The notes beneath the pieces were generated by a model. It made no database searches. It was not told the origin of the DNA and saw only the letters and a list, made by a program, of their open reading frames with translations. Below, piece by piece: positions 6,544 to 15,097 of a stretch of DNA of 64,000 nt (positions are counted from its first letter, which is position 1; every line of letters starts with the position of its first letter). The stretch is from Vagococcus zengguangii (lineage in GTDB: Bacteria; Bacillota; Bacilli; Lactobacillales; Vagococcaceae): assembly GCF_005145005.1 (NCBI RefSeq), contig NZ_CP039712.1, forward strand, positions 403,001 to 467,000, read 5' to 3'. The position numbers and the translations under genes are program-made.

Positions 6544-9123
6544 ATGATGAAGTGGTACACATATTCAATTAATCAAGTAATGGAAAAATTAGCAGTCGAT
6601 GCGAATGGTTTGAATGAGGCGCATCGTCAAGAACGTTTAACAACATATGGTCAAAATAATTTAACTGAAACCTTACAACTTCCTTTGTGGAAAAAAATTG
6701 GCAAGCATTTTGTTGATTTGTTAATGATTATTTTAATTGTAGCAGGAATTCTAAAAGGAATGACTGGTGATTATGTCGAGATGGGCATTATTTTTGCGGT
6801 TGTAATTATCAATGGTTTAATCGGTTATCTACAAGAACGTAAAGCTGAAGAGTCATTGAATGGCTTAAAGCAAATGATGGGACAAGAAACGACTATTTTA
6901 GTCAAAGGGTTGAAGCAAACGATTGATAATCAACAATTGGTTCCAGGTGATGTGGTCTTTTTACAGTCTGGTGATATAGTCCCAGCTGATTTGATGTTGA
7001 TGGAGGTACATGATTTAGCAATTGAAGAATCAGTCTTAACGGGTGAGTCATTGCCCGTTGAAAAAGAAGTCAGTATCTTAGCTGATAATACGCCACTAGG
7101 TGACCGTCTGAATATGGCTTTTTCGGGAACTTTAGTCCAGTCAGGAACCGGTTTGGGTATTGTGGTTGAAACGGGTGACCGTACAGAAATTGGTCAAATT
7201 AATCAAGCATTACAGACTGTTGAAAAGCAAGAAACACCGTTGATTAAAAAAATGAATCAATTGAATCATCAAATTTTTAAAGGCTTGATATTTTTAGTTG
7301 TTTTCTTATTATTTTTTACAACGCTACGCTTTGGAATGGATGTTAAGACGCTAACCTCAGCTGTTATTGCGTTAATTGTGGCAGTTGTACCGGAAGGCTT
7401 ACCAGCTGTTTTGACTATGATTTTATCGATGGGTGTTAATGAAATGGCTAAAGAACAGGCGATTGTAAAGAGTATGCCAGCTGTGGAAACACTAGGTGCG
7501 ATGACGGTTATCTGTTCTGATAAAACAGGAACATTAACAAAAAATCAAATGTCAGTAGTAGAGGTCATTACAGCAAAAGGCGCGATGACAATCGATGAGT
7601 TAGCAAGTAGTGATGAAGCCATTTTGACTATCATGGCTAATTGTCAGGAGTTACGCTTAGACGCGACACAAAGTATTGACGCATTATCTGGCAACCCTAC
7701 TGAGTTAGCTTTACTAACATATGCAGAGCAAGTAGACACATCGTTTTTACCAATTGAGCAAAAAATTCCATTTAGCTCGGACTATAAGTACATGGCGACG
7801 ACGCATATGGTTGCTGGTAATAAGGAAATCATGTACATCAAGGGAGCGCCGGAAGTTTTGTTAGCGAAAGCTCAGTTAACGGCTATTCAACGTGATTATT
7901 GGTTAGCTCAAGCAGCTACATTAGCACAAAAAGGTCAGCGCGTATTAGGCTTGGCGAAGAAAAACATGGTATTAGGTACTGAGTTAACTCATGATGAAGT
8001 GGTAGATATTGAATTAATTGGGTTAGCTGGTATTATTGATCCACCGAAAGCTTCGGCAATCCAAGCGGTGAAAGAAGCAAGAGAAGCTGGGATTTCAGTT
8101 AAGATGATTACTGGAGATCATCGTGACACGGCACAAGCAATTGGACGAGAAATTGGTCTGGCACACACCTCGCAAGCACTTGAAGGCAAGGATATTGAAG
8201 CGATGGATGATGCAGCGTTACGCGAAATAGTTTCTAAGATTGATGTTTATGCCCGAACAACACCTGAGCATAAGTTGCGTATCGTTAAAGCTTTACAGGC
8301 AAATGGAGAAATTGTTGGAATGACCGGTGATGGAGTCAATGATGCACCAGCCTTAAAGAAAGCCGATATTGGGATTGCGATGGGAATTAAGGGGAGTGAA
8401 GTGAGTAAGCAAGCCGCTGACATGGTATTGGCGGATGATAACTTTGCGACAATTACGAAAGCTGTAAAAGAAGGTCGTCGTATTTTTGATAATTTAAAGA
8501 AGACGATTAATTTCTTCTTGCCAACGGCTTTAGCACAAGGGTTGATTGTTATTGTGGCACTATTAACGAATCATCCGTTACCATTAACACCTGTTCAGAT
8601 TTTATGGGTGAACATGGTAACAACGATCACATTATCTTATGCGTTAGGTTTTGAGCCAGCGCATGAAGAGGTTATGAAGCGTCAACCACGCAATCCAGCT
8701 GAGTCAATTCTATCGAAGTATGCCTTGTTTAGAATTATCTATGTGTCATTGTTAATTACAATACCTTCCTACTTAATAGCAATGAATATCCAAGATATTG
8801 CGGTTCAACAGACCGTCTTATTACAGAGTATTGTGTTGTCACAAGCAGTGTACATGATTAACTGTCGTGAGTTACTAGATTTTTCATTAACAAGAAAAGT
8901 GTTAACTAATAAAGCATTATGGATTTCACTAGGAGCTCTAGCTATTGTTCAAGGAACAGTATTGTTTGTTCCATTTGCTCAACAACTAGTTGGAACAGCG
9001 CGTCTAAGTGGAGCGCAACATCTATTAGTTATTGCTATTGCTGCAATGGTCTTCATTCTCGTTGAAGTAGAAAAGTCAGTCACTAAGAAAATGATGGACA
9101 AAAAAGAAGAAGTAGTCGCTTAA
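6544..9123 (+). CDS. P-type cation-transporting ATPase, PacL/CtpF-like
   Basis: An 859-residue P2-type ATPase. Cation ATPase N-domain first, TGES actuator loop (about 166-169), PEGL in M4 (283-286), phosphorylation motif DKTGT (Asp326), then TGDGVNDAP hinge. The reading frame opens at 6400, but that stretch holds the pbuX terminator. The AGAGGAG at 6529-6535 directs starts at 6544 (or 6547). In M6 the usual calcium-site Asp of the N-x-x-T-D motif is Thr (NMVTT, residues 690-694), as I recall for PacL/CtpF relatives, so calcium specificity should not be assumed. Compare 35664-38342, which keeps the Asp. The gene ends in a terminator shared with the convergent regulator gene. Confidence 0.88.
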   Translation: MMKWYTYSINQVMEKLAVDANGLNEAHRQERLTTYGQNNLTETLQLPLWKKIGKHFVDLLMIILIVAGILKGMTGDYVEMGIIFAVVIINGLIGYLQERKAEESLNGLKQMMGQETTILVKGLKQTIDNQQLVPGDVVFLQSGDIVPADLMLMEVHDLAIEESVLTGESLPVEKEVSILADNTPLGDRLNMAFSGTLVQSGTGLGIVVETGDRTEIGQINQALQTVEKQETPLIKKMNQLNHQIFKGLIFLVVFLLFFTTLRFGMDVKTLTSAVIALIVAVVPEGLPAVLTMILSMGVNEMAKEQAIVKSMPAVETLGAMTVICSDKTGTLTKNQMSVVEVITAKGAMTIDELASSDEAILTIMANCQELRLDATQSIDALSGNPTELALLTYAEQVDTSFLPIEQKIPFSSDYKYMATTHMVAGNKEIMYIKGAPEVLLAKAQLTAIQRDYWLAQAATLAQKGQRVLGLAKKNMVLGTELTHDEVVDIELIGLAGIIDPPKASAIQAVKEAREAGISVKMITGDHRDTAQAIGREIGLAHTSQALEGKDIEAMDDAALREIVSKIDVYARTTPEHKLRIVKALQANGEIVGMTGDGVNDAPALKKADIGIAMGIKGSEVSKQAADMVLADDNFATITKAVKEGRRIFDNLKKTINFFLPTALAQGLIVIVALLTNHPLPLTPVQILWVNMVTTITLSYALGFEPAHEEVMKRQPRNPAESILSKYALFRIIYVSLLITIPSYLIAMNIQDIAVQQTVLLQSIVLSQAVYMINCRELLDFSLTRKVLTNKALWISLGALAIVQGTVLFVPFAQQLVGTARLSGAQHLLVIAIAAMVFILVEVEKSVTKKMMDKKEEVVA

Positions 9124-9145
9124 TGCGCTACTTCTTTTCCTTTTT
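9102..9145. terminator. Bidirectional terminator overlapping two stop codons
   Basis: Arms 9105-9119 and 9125-9138 pair around a five-base loop, with one bulged T (9116). A-rich sequence on the left and T-rich on the right suit termination in both directions. The convergent genes' stop codons (9121-9123 plus, 9120-9122 minus) lie in the loop. Confidence 0.8.
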
Positions 9146-10589
9146 CTAAAATACTAGGTTGAACAGTTTCTTTTATTGTTTGGAGCTCAGAGGGAGTTGG
9201 GATTAGCGATAAATAAATGACTTGTGTATGGTTGATGGGATGATTGGCAATAATGATATCATCACTGTCTAAATTTAAAGACGCTAATTCTGAGAGATTG
9301 GTTTCAATCAAGTTAATATGTGCATCGAATAGGTTGCTTAATTCGCGGTAGACGAAAATTTTCCAAGAAGGCTCGGATTGAAAAATAAAATAAGCATTTT
9401 TCTTTTTAAGTTTTATGGTTGATAGAGCTTCATTAATTAATAATATGAGATTATCAACGATATGCTCACTTAAATTCCATTCTGAATACGGGGCTTCCCG
9501 AGAAAAGGTCTCTCTTAATAAGTCTTTTAGTGTTTCAGAATGATTGAGTTCCATATTTAAGAGTTCAGGGTATTCACTTAAAAATTGTTGAAACAGTTCA
9601 GCTGATTCATAATACTTTAAGAACAAAAGCGCTATATTACGAGATAAATCTGTGTCGTTTAAAGCTGGAATTTGTAATGAATGGCTAATCTTTTTAGTAA
9701 GCGCAACGCTATGGTCAAAAATTTCGCCATAATTTTTTTTCAAAATATTCTTAACAGTGGGGTTAAAGGAATTGTAGTAATTCCAACTTTCTAAATAACA
9801 AAAGAAGGCAAAGAAGCTTTCAGTTGTATCAAGTGTTACACCTTCAGATTGATAGAGTTGGTGTAAATTGATTTGATAAGTATTACGTAATTCATCATGT
9901 TCGTTAGGAATGGTAATGACTATCGGACAATTAGCTTTAATGCGAATTGTATTGATAAAAAACCAACACAGTCCAAATGTTTCTTCGTTTTTGATACCCA
10001 ACCCCTGACGCTCTAAACGTGCCAAAAATCGTTGATAGTTACTCGCATGGATAACGTAATCATCAAAGAAGAAATTGTTTGTTGTGAAAGGCAAAAGTAA
10101 GCGGTGGAAAAATAATCTAATAGATAATTCGCTGCTTGTTATTTGGATAATTCGTGAACTTATATGGAGTTTTAATTTAAATTCTTTAAGCGCTCGGTTT
10201 AATCTTTGAACATGCCTTTTCAGGGTCTCTTTGGAAATACCTACTTTTTGAAGAAACATTTGAACGTTGACTTCATTTGAATAGAGAAGTTCCTTCATTA
10301 ATTGAGTGCCAATGGACATTTCAAAAAAATGCTCCCAAACATCATTTAAGGGCATGGAGTAGTCTGTTATAACTTTAAAGCCTGTTCGTTGTCCGGAGTC
10401 AATTGCCCAACCGTTTGGAAGCATGAATCGTAAAGATTGTATATCACTGAAAACCGTTCGTTCAGATGCGTTAATCATTTTAGCTAATTCTTTTCCAGAC
10501 AATTCTTCATGTTGAACGAGTAATTCAAATAGATTTATTTGACGTAATAAGTCTTTTTCAATAACTAATTTTTTTGCCACTACGTACAT
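9120..10589 (-). CDS. AtxA/Mga-like helix-turn-helix regulator
   Basis: A 489-residue regulator. The N-terminus has a winged HTH (LSGKELAKMINASERTVFSD, about 33-52) followed by a second Mga-type HTH (VGISKETLKRHVQRLN). The long middle is helical as in PRD domains, and the C-terminal 90 residues (AYFIFQSEPSWKIF onwards) look like an EIIB-like fold. This is the plan of the AtxA/Mga family, which couples sugar-PTS status to expression of surface or virulence genes in Firmicutes. The ATG at 10589 has AGAGGTG upstream. The gene is monocistronic: a strong terminator separates it from the esterase gene upstream. Its target is not evident in the window. Confidence 0.78.
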   Translation of the reverse strand: MYVVAKKLVIEKDLLRQINLFELLVQHEELSGKELAKMINASERTVFSDIQSLRFMLPNGWAIDSGQRTGFKVITDYSMPLNDVWEHFFEMSIGTQLMKELLYSNEVNVQMFLQKVGISKETLKRHVQRLNRALKEFKLKLHISSRIIQITSSELSIRLFFHRLLLPFTTNNFFFDDYVIHASNYQRFLARLERQGLGIKNEETFGLCWFFINTIRIKANCPIVITIPNEHDELRNTYQINLHQLYQSEGVTLDTTESFFAFFCYLESWNYYNSFNPTVKNILKKNYGEIFDHSVALTKKISHSLQIPALNDTDLSRNIALLFLKYYESAELFQQFLSEYPELLNMELNHSETLKDLLRETFSREAPYSEWNLSEHIVDNLILLINEALSTIKLKKKNAYFIFQSEPSWKIFVYRELSNLFDAHINLIETNLSELASLNLDSDDIIIANHPINHTQVIYLSLIPTPSELQTIKETVQPSILEKGKEVAH

Positions 10590-10678
10590 TAAGAAGCACC
10601 TCTTTTATACGTTTATTTTAATGGTAGTATAACAAATTGATTAGTTGATGTATGTATTTTTGTATAAATTGTTGTAAA

Positions 10679-10727
10679 AAAACTAAAGACAAGCGAGCTT
10701 TTTCACTCGCTTGTCTTTAGTTTTTTA
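10679..10727 (-). terminator. Strong terminator of the esterase gene
   Basis: A perfect 17-bp stem (AACTAAAGACAAGCGAG at 10681-10697 with its complement at 10706-10722) with T-runs on both strands. It contains the esterase stop codon and blocks read-through into the minus-strand regulator gene. Confidence 0.92.
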
Positions 10728-11709
10728 TTTGCTTATTAATAAATTGGACCACTTGTTCAAATGCTACTTGCGCCTCTGGTTTAGTAAAGTCAAATTGATA
10801 TTCATGACCTAGCTCTTTATTTTCTTCAAAAAATAGTGATTGATTCTCTATACCTAAGGCTTCTAAACGATCAATCAATGTTTTAGCATGATCAGGGAAA
10901 GATAGTTTGTTGCCGTCAGTAATAAAACTAGGTGGGAAATCCTCTGTTAAGTGAGCAGAGATTGACGCCTCATCGATTTGTGGTTCATTTTGCCAATCTT
11001 TTTTACCAATTAAGGCCCAGGCGACTGTTCGGTATAAAAACTTAGCTAATACTGATTTGCCATCTGTCTTTTTTAGTTGATTAATTTCATACGGACCACA
11101 AAATAGTAAGGCGCCTTTTAGCTGTGAATTATCGATTAGTTTGGGTACCCCTAGTTGTTTGCCGTAAACTAAATTTGTTTGGGTTAGGAGATATTGCGCT
11201 GCAATTTGCCCACCAGCAGAATCACCACCCACAAAAATTTTCTCAAGGTCTAGCATGGGAAACTCTTGTGCATTTTCAATAAAATAGCGTGCCATTTGAC
11301 TAGTTTGGAGTAGCTGACTAGGATAGGGGGCACTTGGAGCTAATTCATAGTTCATAGAAATAATTGCGACTTGAGCACTATCCGCCAAATTAGCAGCATA
11401 TTCAGCCACACTGTCTTTACTACTAGCAACATAAGCCCCACCATGTATCCAAAAAACAACGGGATATTTTCCGGGCGTTTTTGGGTAATAAATATCAGCG
11501 ATATTGTTGTCATAGTCCGATGTATATTCGATATCTTTTAGTATATTTATTCTTGTTTGAACGTCTTTCAAGCGTTTTTCATCTGTTACTTCAGGCGTCA
11601 GTGAAAAAATATATTGAATGGCGTTGACGGATAATCCAAGGGAATTAACTGCGATAAAGGGTACTAGAATTATTAAGGGGATTAAGCCCCACTTTAGAAG
11701 CTTTAACAT
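10717..11709 (-). CDS. Membrane-anchored alpha/beta hydrolase (HSL/Aes-type esterase)
   Basis: A 330-residue serine hydrolase. Residues 1-35 include one long hydrophobic segment without a clear cleavage site, so it is probably a signal anchor with an external catalytic domain. The oxyanion motif HGGAY (about 90) and the nucleophile elbow GDSAGG (about 165) define the hormone-sensitive-lipase/acetylesterase family. A late Asp and a His (ELGHEYQFDF) would complete the triad. The start has CAGGAGATA upstream. The gene is flanked by its own terminator and is preceded by the RpiR gene on the same strand, 70 bases away. Substrate probably short-chain acyl or acetyl esters; not known. Confidence 0.85.
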   Translation of the reverse strand: MLKLLKWGLIPLIILVPFIAVNSLGLSVNAIQYIFSLTPEVTDEKRLKDVQTRINILKDIEYTSDYDNNIADIYYPKTPGKYPVVFWIHGGAYVASSKDSVAEYAANLADSAQVAIISMNYELAPSAPYPSQLLQTSQMARYFIENAQEFPMLDLEKIFVGGDSAGGQIAAQYLLTQTNLVYGKQLGVPKLIDNSQLKGALLFCGPYEINQLKKTDGKSVLAKFLYRTVAWALIGKKDWQNEPQIDEASISAHLTEDFPPSFITDGNKLSFPDHAKTLIDRLEALGIENQSLFFEENKELGHEYQFDFTKPEAQVAFEQVVQFINKQIKN

Positions 11710-11779
11710 GATAGGTATCTCCTGTTACATTAGTTTTTTTTATTATAACGTAAATGATTAGAATCATCCGTTTGTTTGA

Positions 11780-12538
11780 TTATTGACTGTCTCGAGTGAT
11801 AAGATGATTAGCATATCTTCCAATCATTTCGATAATATAGGTCACCGGTAGTTGGGACGTGATATTTGTGTTTTTGTACATTTCAGTATTCGTATAGTAG
11901 GGGATATTAACCGTCGATAACTTTGAGATTGTTGAGTTACCACTATTTGTAATCGAGACAATGGTCGTGTTGGTCAAGCTTAATTGATTGATATATTCGA
12001 TAATGTCACGATTTTCCCCAGAAACTGAGATAATCAGCAGACAAACTTTTTTATTTAATTGAGCTGAGATATTTTCAATTGGTAAATTCATGGGGTCAGT
12101 AATGGGTAAAGCCAAATTGAACAATGAGCTAAACAACATCGAAGCATAGCTAGCCATGACACCAGATGTGCCGATACCAATACATAGAATAAGATCGGAA
12201 TCAGCTAAGATATTGGCTGCTTCTTCAATAGGTTGTTGAAAATCAAGCGAATTAGTTCGCTTTAAAAACTCAATATAAGGTAATTCGTCAGCTAACTGAA
12301 TCGCCTCACTACGCTCTTGCTGTTCAGCGACGTACATTTGTAATTTTAATTTAAAATCAGCAAATCCTTGGCAACCAAATTTTTTACAAAATCGTAAAAT
12401 GGTGGTGGTACTAACATGCGTCGCACTAGCTAAATCACGAATGCGCATGTAAATGACTTTATCAATATTTTGGGTGATGTAATGATAAATATCGATTTCT
12501 AATTGATTCAACTCAACTTGATGAGATAAAAATAACAT
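11780..12538 (-). CDS. RpiR/MurR family regulator with SIS domain
   Basis: A 252-residue regulator: N-terminal HTH_6 domain (THVSTTTILRFCKKFGCQGF, about 44-63) and C-terminal SIS phosphosugar-binding domain (LCIGIGTSGVMA near 125-136, SVSGENRD). It is divergently transcribed from a GH4 6-phospho-glycosidase gene, so its effector is probably the phosphosugar handled there. The ATG at 12538 lies behind GGGAGGTAAC. The start region itself (12534-12546) is one half of a long inverted repeat whose other half lies in the GH4 promoter region, which suggests autoregulation. Paralogous to the MurR-like gene at 25279. Confidence 0.88.
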   Translation of the reverse strand: MLFLSHQVELNQLEIDIYHYITQNIDKVIYMRIRDLASATHVSTTTILRFCKKFGCQGFADFKLKLQMYVAEQQERSEAIQLADELPYIEFLKRTNSLDFQQPIEEAANILADSDLILCIGIGTSGVMASYASMLFSSLFNLALPITDPMNLPIENISAQLNKKVCLLIISVSGENRDIIEYINQLSLTNTTIVSITNSGNSTISKLSTVNIPYYTNTEMYKNTNITSQLPVTYIIEMIGRYANHLITRDSQ

Positions 12539-12667
12539 CTTGTTACCTCCCTATTAAATATAACAACTTGTTTTATTATAAATGAGAGGAAAGAAGAGGT
12601 CAAATAAAGGCACAATTCGCCTGTTTAGTGTTGTAACAAGATGTTTTTTGTTTGTAACAAATTACAA
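12534..12667. promoter_or_regulatory. Putative RpiR operator region
   Basis: AACATCTTGTTAC (12534-12546, over the RpiR start codon and ribosome binding site) is repeated exactly inverted as GTAACAAGATGTT (12633-12645). A separate palindrome, TTGTAA-CAAA-TTACAA (12652-12667), shares the TGTAACAA core. Three copies of the core between divergent genes suggest operator sites for the RpiR protein. This is inference from position and symmetry. Confidence 0.5.
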
Positions 12668-12691
12668 CTAATGTGACTTGTTAGTAAAAGG

Positions 12692-12730
12692 TTGCAAACG
12701 GTTTACTTTTGGTACATAACTTCATATAGT
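12692..12730 (+). promoter_or_regulatory. GH4 gene promoter with overlapping cre-like site
   Basis: TTTACT (12702-12707) and TATAGT (12725-12730) are 17 bases apart. TTGCAAACGGTTTAC (12692-12706) matches the core of the CcpA cre consensus (TGnAAnCGnT) but not its last two bases, and covers the -35 box. Carbon catabolite control is likely. Confidence 0.6.
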
Positions 12731-12761
12731 AGAGATAGCAGAACAACTAGGAGGTAAGCAC

Positions 12762-14081
12762 ATGGCAAAAAAATTAAAAATTGTCACAATTGGTGGAGGA
12801 TCAAGTTATACACCGGAATTAGTGGAAGGGTTTATTAATCGTTATGAACAATTACCGTTAAGTGAATTATGGTTAGTCGATGTTGAAGCCGGAAAAGAAA
12901 AATTAGAAATCGTTGGTGAGATGGCCAAACGTATGGTTAAAGCGGCTGGCTTACCAATTGAGGTACATTTAACATTAGACCGTCGTGAAGCCTTAAAGGA
13001 CGCGGACTTTGTTACCACTCAAATGCGTGTTGGGTTACTTGATGCACGTATTTTGGATGAACGTATTCCATTAAGTCATGGTCTAATCGGTCAAGAAACC
13101 AATGGAGCAGGCGGAATTTTTAAAGCGTTAAGAACGGTTCCGGTTATTTTAGAAATTGTGGAAGATATGAAAGAATTATGCCCGGATGCGTGGTTAGTTA
13201 ACTTCACAAATCCAGCAGGTATGGTGACTGAAGCAGTGTTACGTTACGGTAACTGGGATAAAGTGATTGGCTTATGTAATATTCCAGTTAATGCCGTTTA
13301 CCAAGAGACGGAATTATTGGGCGAACAACTAGGCGATGTTTTCTTCCAATTCGCAGGGATTAATCATTTACACTGGCATACGGCGGTGGATAAAAACGGC
13401 GTGGACCGTACCCAAGAGTTAATTAAAAAAATGTACGGTAACGATGAAAACCAATCAATTGTTGCCAATATTAAAGATAACAGCTTGATTTATGAACAAG
13501 TGGAAAACTTAGAAATGATCCCATGTCCATATCATAACTACTACTACTACACCGATAAAATGTTAGCCGAAGAATTAGAAGACTTCAAAGCAAATGGTAC
13601 CCGTGCCGAAAAAGTGAAACAAATTGAGCATGAATTGTTTGAACTTTACAAAGATCCTAATTTAGATTACAAACCACAACAATTAGCTGAACGTGGAGGT
13701 GCACGCTATTCAGAAGCTGCGTGCGAAGTAATCAATTCTATTTACAATGACACACGTAAAGTGATGACCGTTAGCACACGTAATAACGGCACAATTAAAG
13801 ACTTACCAGATGAGTCAGCCGTAGAAGTAACGTGTATGATGACCGGAAATGGTCCTGTGCCATTTAACTTTGGGCACTTCAGTCCAAAACAACGCGGCTT
13901 ACTTCAAGTGATGAAGTCAATGGAAGAGTTAACACTTGAAGCAGCGGTAACGGGTGACCGTGGTACGCTACTACAAGCGTTCACGATGAATCCTTTAATT
14001 ACAAGTGGTGATGTGGCAAAACAAGTCATGGATGAAATGTTAGAAGCACACAAACAATATTTACCAGCTTTTTTCAAATAA
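12762..14081 (+). CDS. GH4 family 6-phospho-glycosidase (6-phospho-beta-glucosidase)
   Basis: A 439-residue NAD+- and Mn2+-dependent glycosidase of family GH4. It hydrolyses phosphorylated disaccharides delivered by the PTS through an oxidation-elimination mechanism. The dinucleotide fold IGGGSSYTPEL is at 10-20; the metal-binding Cys172 (LCNIPVNA) and His202 (GINHLHW) are present. The CNIP rather than CDHP variant fits the 6-phospho-beta-glucosidase (CelF/LicH) branch better than alpha-glucosidases. RBS TAGGAGGTAAG. It stands alone, divergent from an RpiR regulator, with no PTS gene next to it, so the transporter must be encoded elsewhere. Confidence 0.88.
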   Translation: MAKKLKIVTIGGGSSYTPELVEGFINRYEQLPLSELWLVDVEAGKEKLEIVGEMAKRMVKAAGLPIEVHLTLDRREALKDADFVTTQMRVGLLDARILDERIPLSHGLIGQETNGAGGIFKALRTVPVILEIVEDMKELCPDAWLVNFTNPAGMVTEAVLRYGNWDKVIGLCNIPVNAVYQETELLGEQLGDVFFQFAGINHLHWHTAVDKNGVDRTQELIKKMYGNDENQSIVANIKDNSLIYEQVENLEMIPCPYHNYYYYTDKMLAEELEDFKANGTRAEKVKQIEHELFELYKDPNLDYKPQQLAERGGARYSEAACEVINSIYNDTRKVMTVSTRNNGTIKDLPDESAVEVTCMMTGNGPVPFNFGHFSPKQRGLLQVMKSMEELTLEAAVTGDRGTLLQAFTMNPLITSGDVAKQVMDEMLEAHKQYLPAFFK

Positions 14082-14085
14082 AATA

Positions 14086-14125
14086 AAAAGTAGCGCGGCT
14101 CGTTTAGCCGCGCTACTTTGCATTT
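14086..14125. terminator. Bidirectional terminator between GH4 and yitT
   Basis: A perfect 14-bp stem: AAAGTAGCGCGGCT (14087-14100) and its complement (14106-14119), five-base loop, A-rich left flank and T-rich right flank. It serves the convergent genes on both sides. Confidence 0.9.
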
Positions 14126-14134
14126 TACTGTGAA

Positions 14135-14977
14135 TTAAATATCGCTTGGGTGATAGGTTAAACCTAAATCACTGACTTCTGAAACATTGTAAGCCATCAC
14201 GAAGGCTTGTGGATCGATTTGACTAATCGCTTGTTTCAAGACAGGATACTCTTTGTCTGATGTAACAATTAATTTCATCGTGTCGCGTTTGTTTTCTTCA
14301 CCGGATTGGACGGTAAACATCACTAATGTCTGAACAGTGATGGCGTCCATTTTTTCACGGAATTCAGTTGGATCCATGCTAGTAACGATAATAATCGCTT
14401 TTTTGCGGTTAATCCCGGTTTCTAAATAGGTCATCACAACTGACGTAATCGCAATCGAAATAAGGGCGAAGAAGAACGATTCAATCCCGAAAATATATAA
14501 GCTTAGACAAACGACAATGGCATCTGATACTAATAGGCCAATTGATGGGCTAATATGGAAGAATTTTTCAAGAATTAGTGGTGGAATGGTTGTTCCGCCA
14601 ATTGAGGCTTGAATGTTATACAAAATGGATACACCAATAGCCCAACCGATACTTCCAATAATAATTGATAAAAATCGATCACTAACGACCATATATTCCG
14701 GCAACATTCCTAAGAATACTGGGAAAGCAATCGCTCCAATTAAGGTATTAAAAAAGTATTCTTTTCCTAAAAAGAGTGCTGCAAGTACTAATACCACAAT
14801 GTTGAAAATTAATACTGTAATGGAGCGGTCAATATTTAACGCATATTCTATGATAACCCCCAAACCACTTGCGCCACCTGCTGCTACATGATGCGGGCTC
14901 ATAAATAAGTTAACACTGGCTGCTAAAATTAGCGCACTGATTAAAATCAAACCTACTCTTTTAATTTGTTTTACCAT
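14135..14977 (-). CDS. YitT family membrane protein (DUF161/DUF2179)
   Basis: A 280-residue membrane protein. The N-terminal two-thirds has about five hydrophobic segments (VGLILISALILAASVNLF first), with the repeated GG/ASGLGVIIEY and GGTTIPPLILEK stretches of the YitT fold. Residues from about 195 form the soluble DUF2179 domain. B. subtilis has several paralogues; their function is not established. The ATG at 14977 has AAAGGATGAG upstream. It is monocistronic, converging with the GH4 gene. Confidence 0.88.
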   Translation of the reverse strand: MVKQIKRVGLILISALILAASVNLFMSPHHVAAGGASGLGVIIEYALNIDRSITVLIFNIVVLVLAALFLGKEYFFNTLIGAIAFPVFLGMLPEYMVVSDRFLSIIIGSIGWAIGVSILYNIQASIGGTTIPPLILEKFFHISPSIGLLVSDAIVVCLSLYIFGIESFFFALISIAITSVVMTYLETGINRKKAIIIVTSMDPTEFREKMDAITVQTLVMFTVQSGEENKRDTMKLIVTSDKEYPVLKQAISQIDPQAFVMAYNVSEVSDLGLTYHPSDI

Positions 14978-15097
14978 CTACTCATCCTTTATATGTTTAT
15001 TTTTTGACACTTAAAGGTAAATTATACATTAACTTAAGAGTACTTGTTATTTATTTTTATTAATTGCTAAGAAAATTTAATAAATGGATGAGTGATT

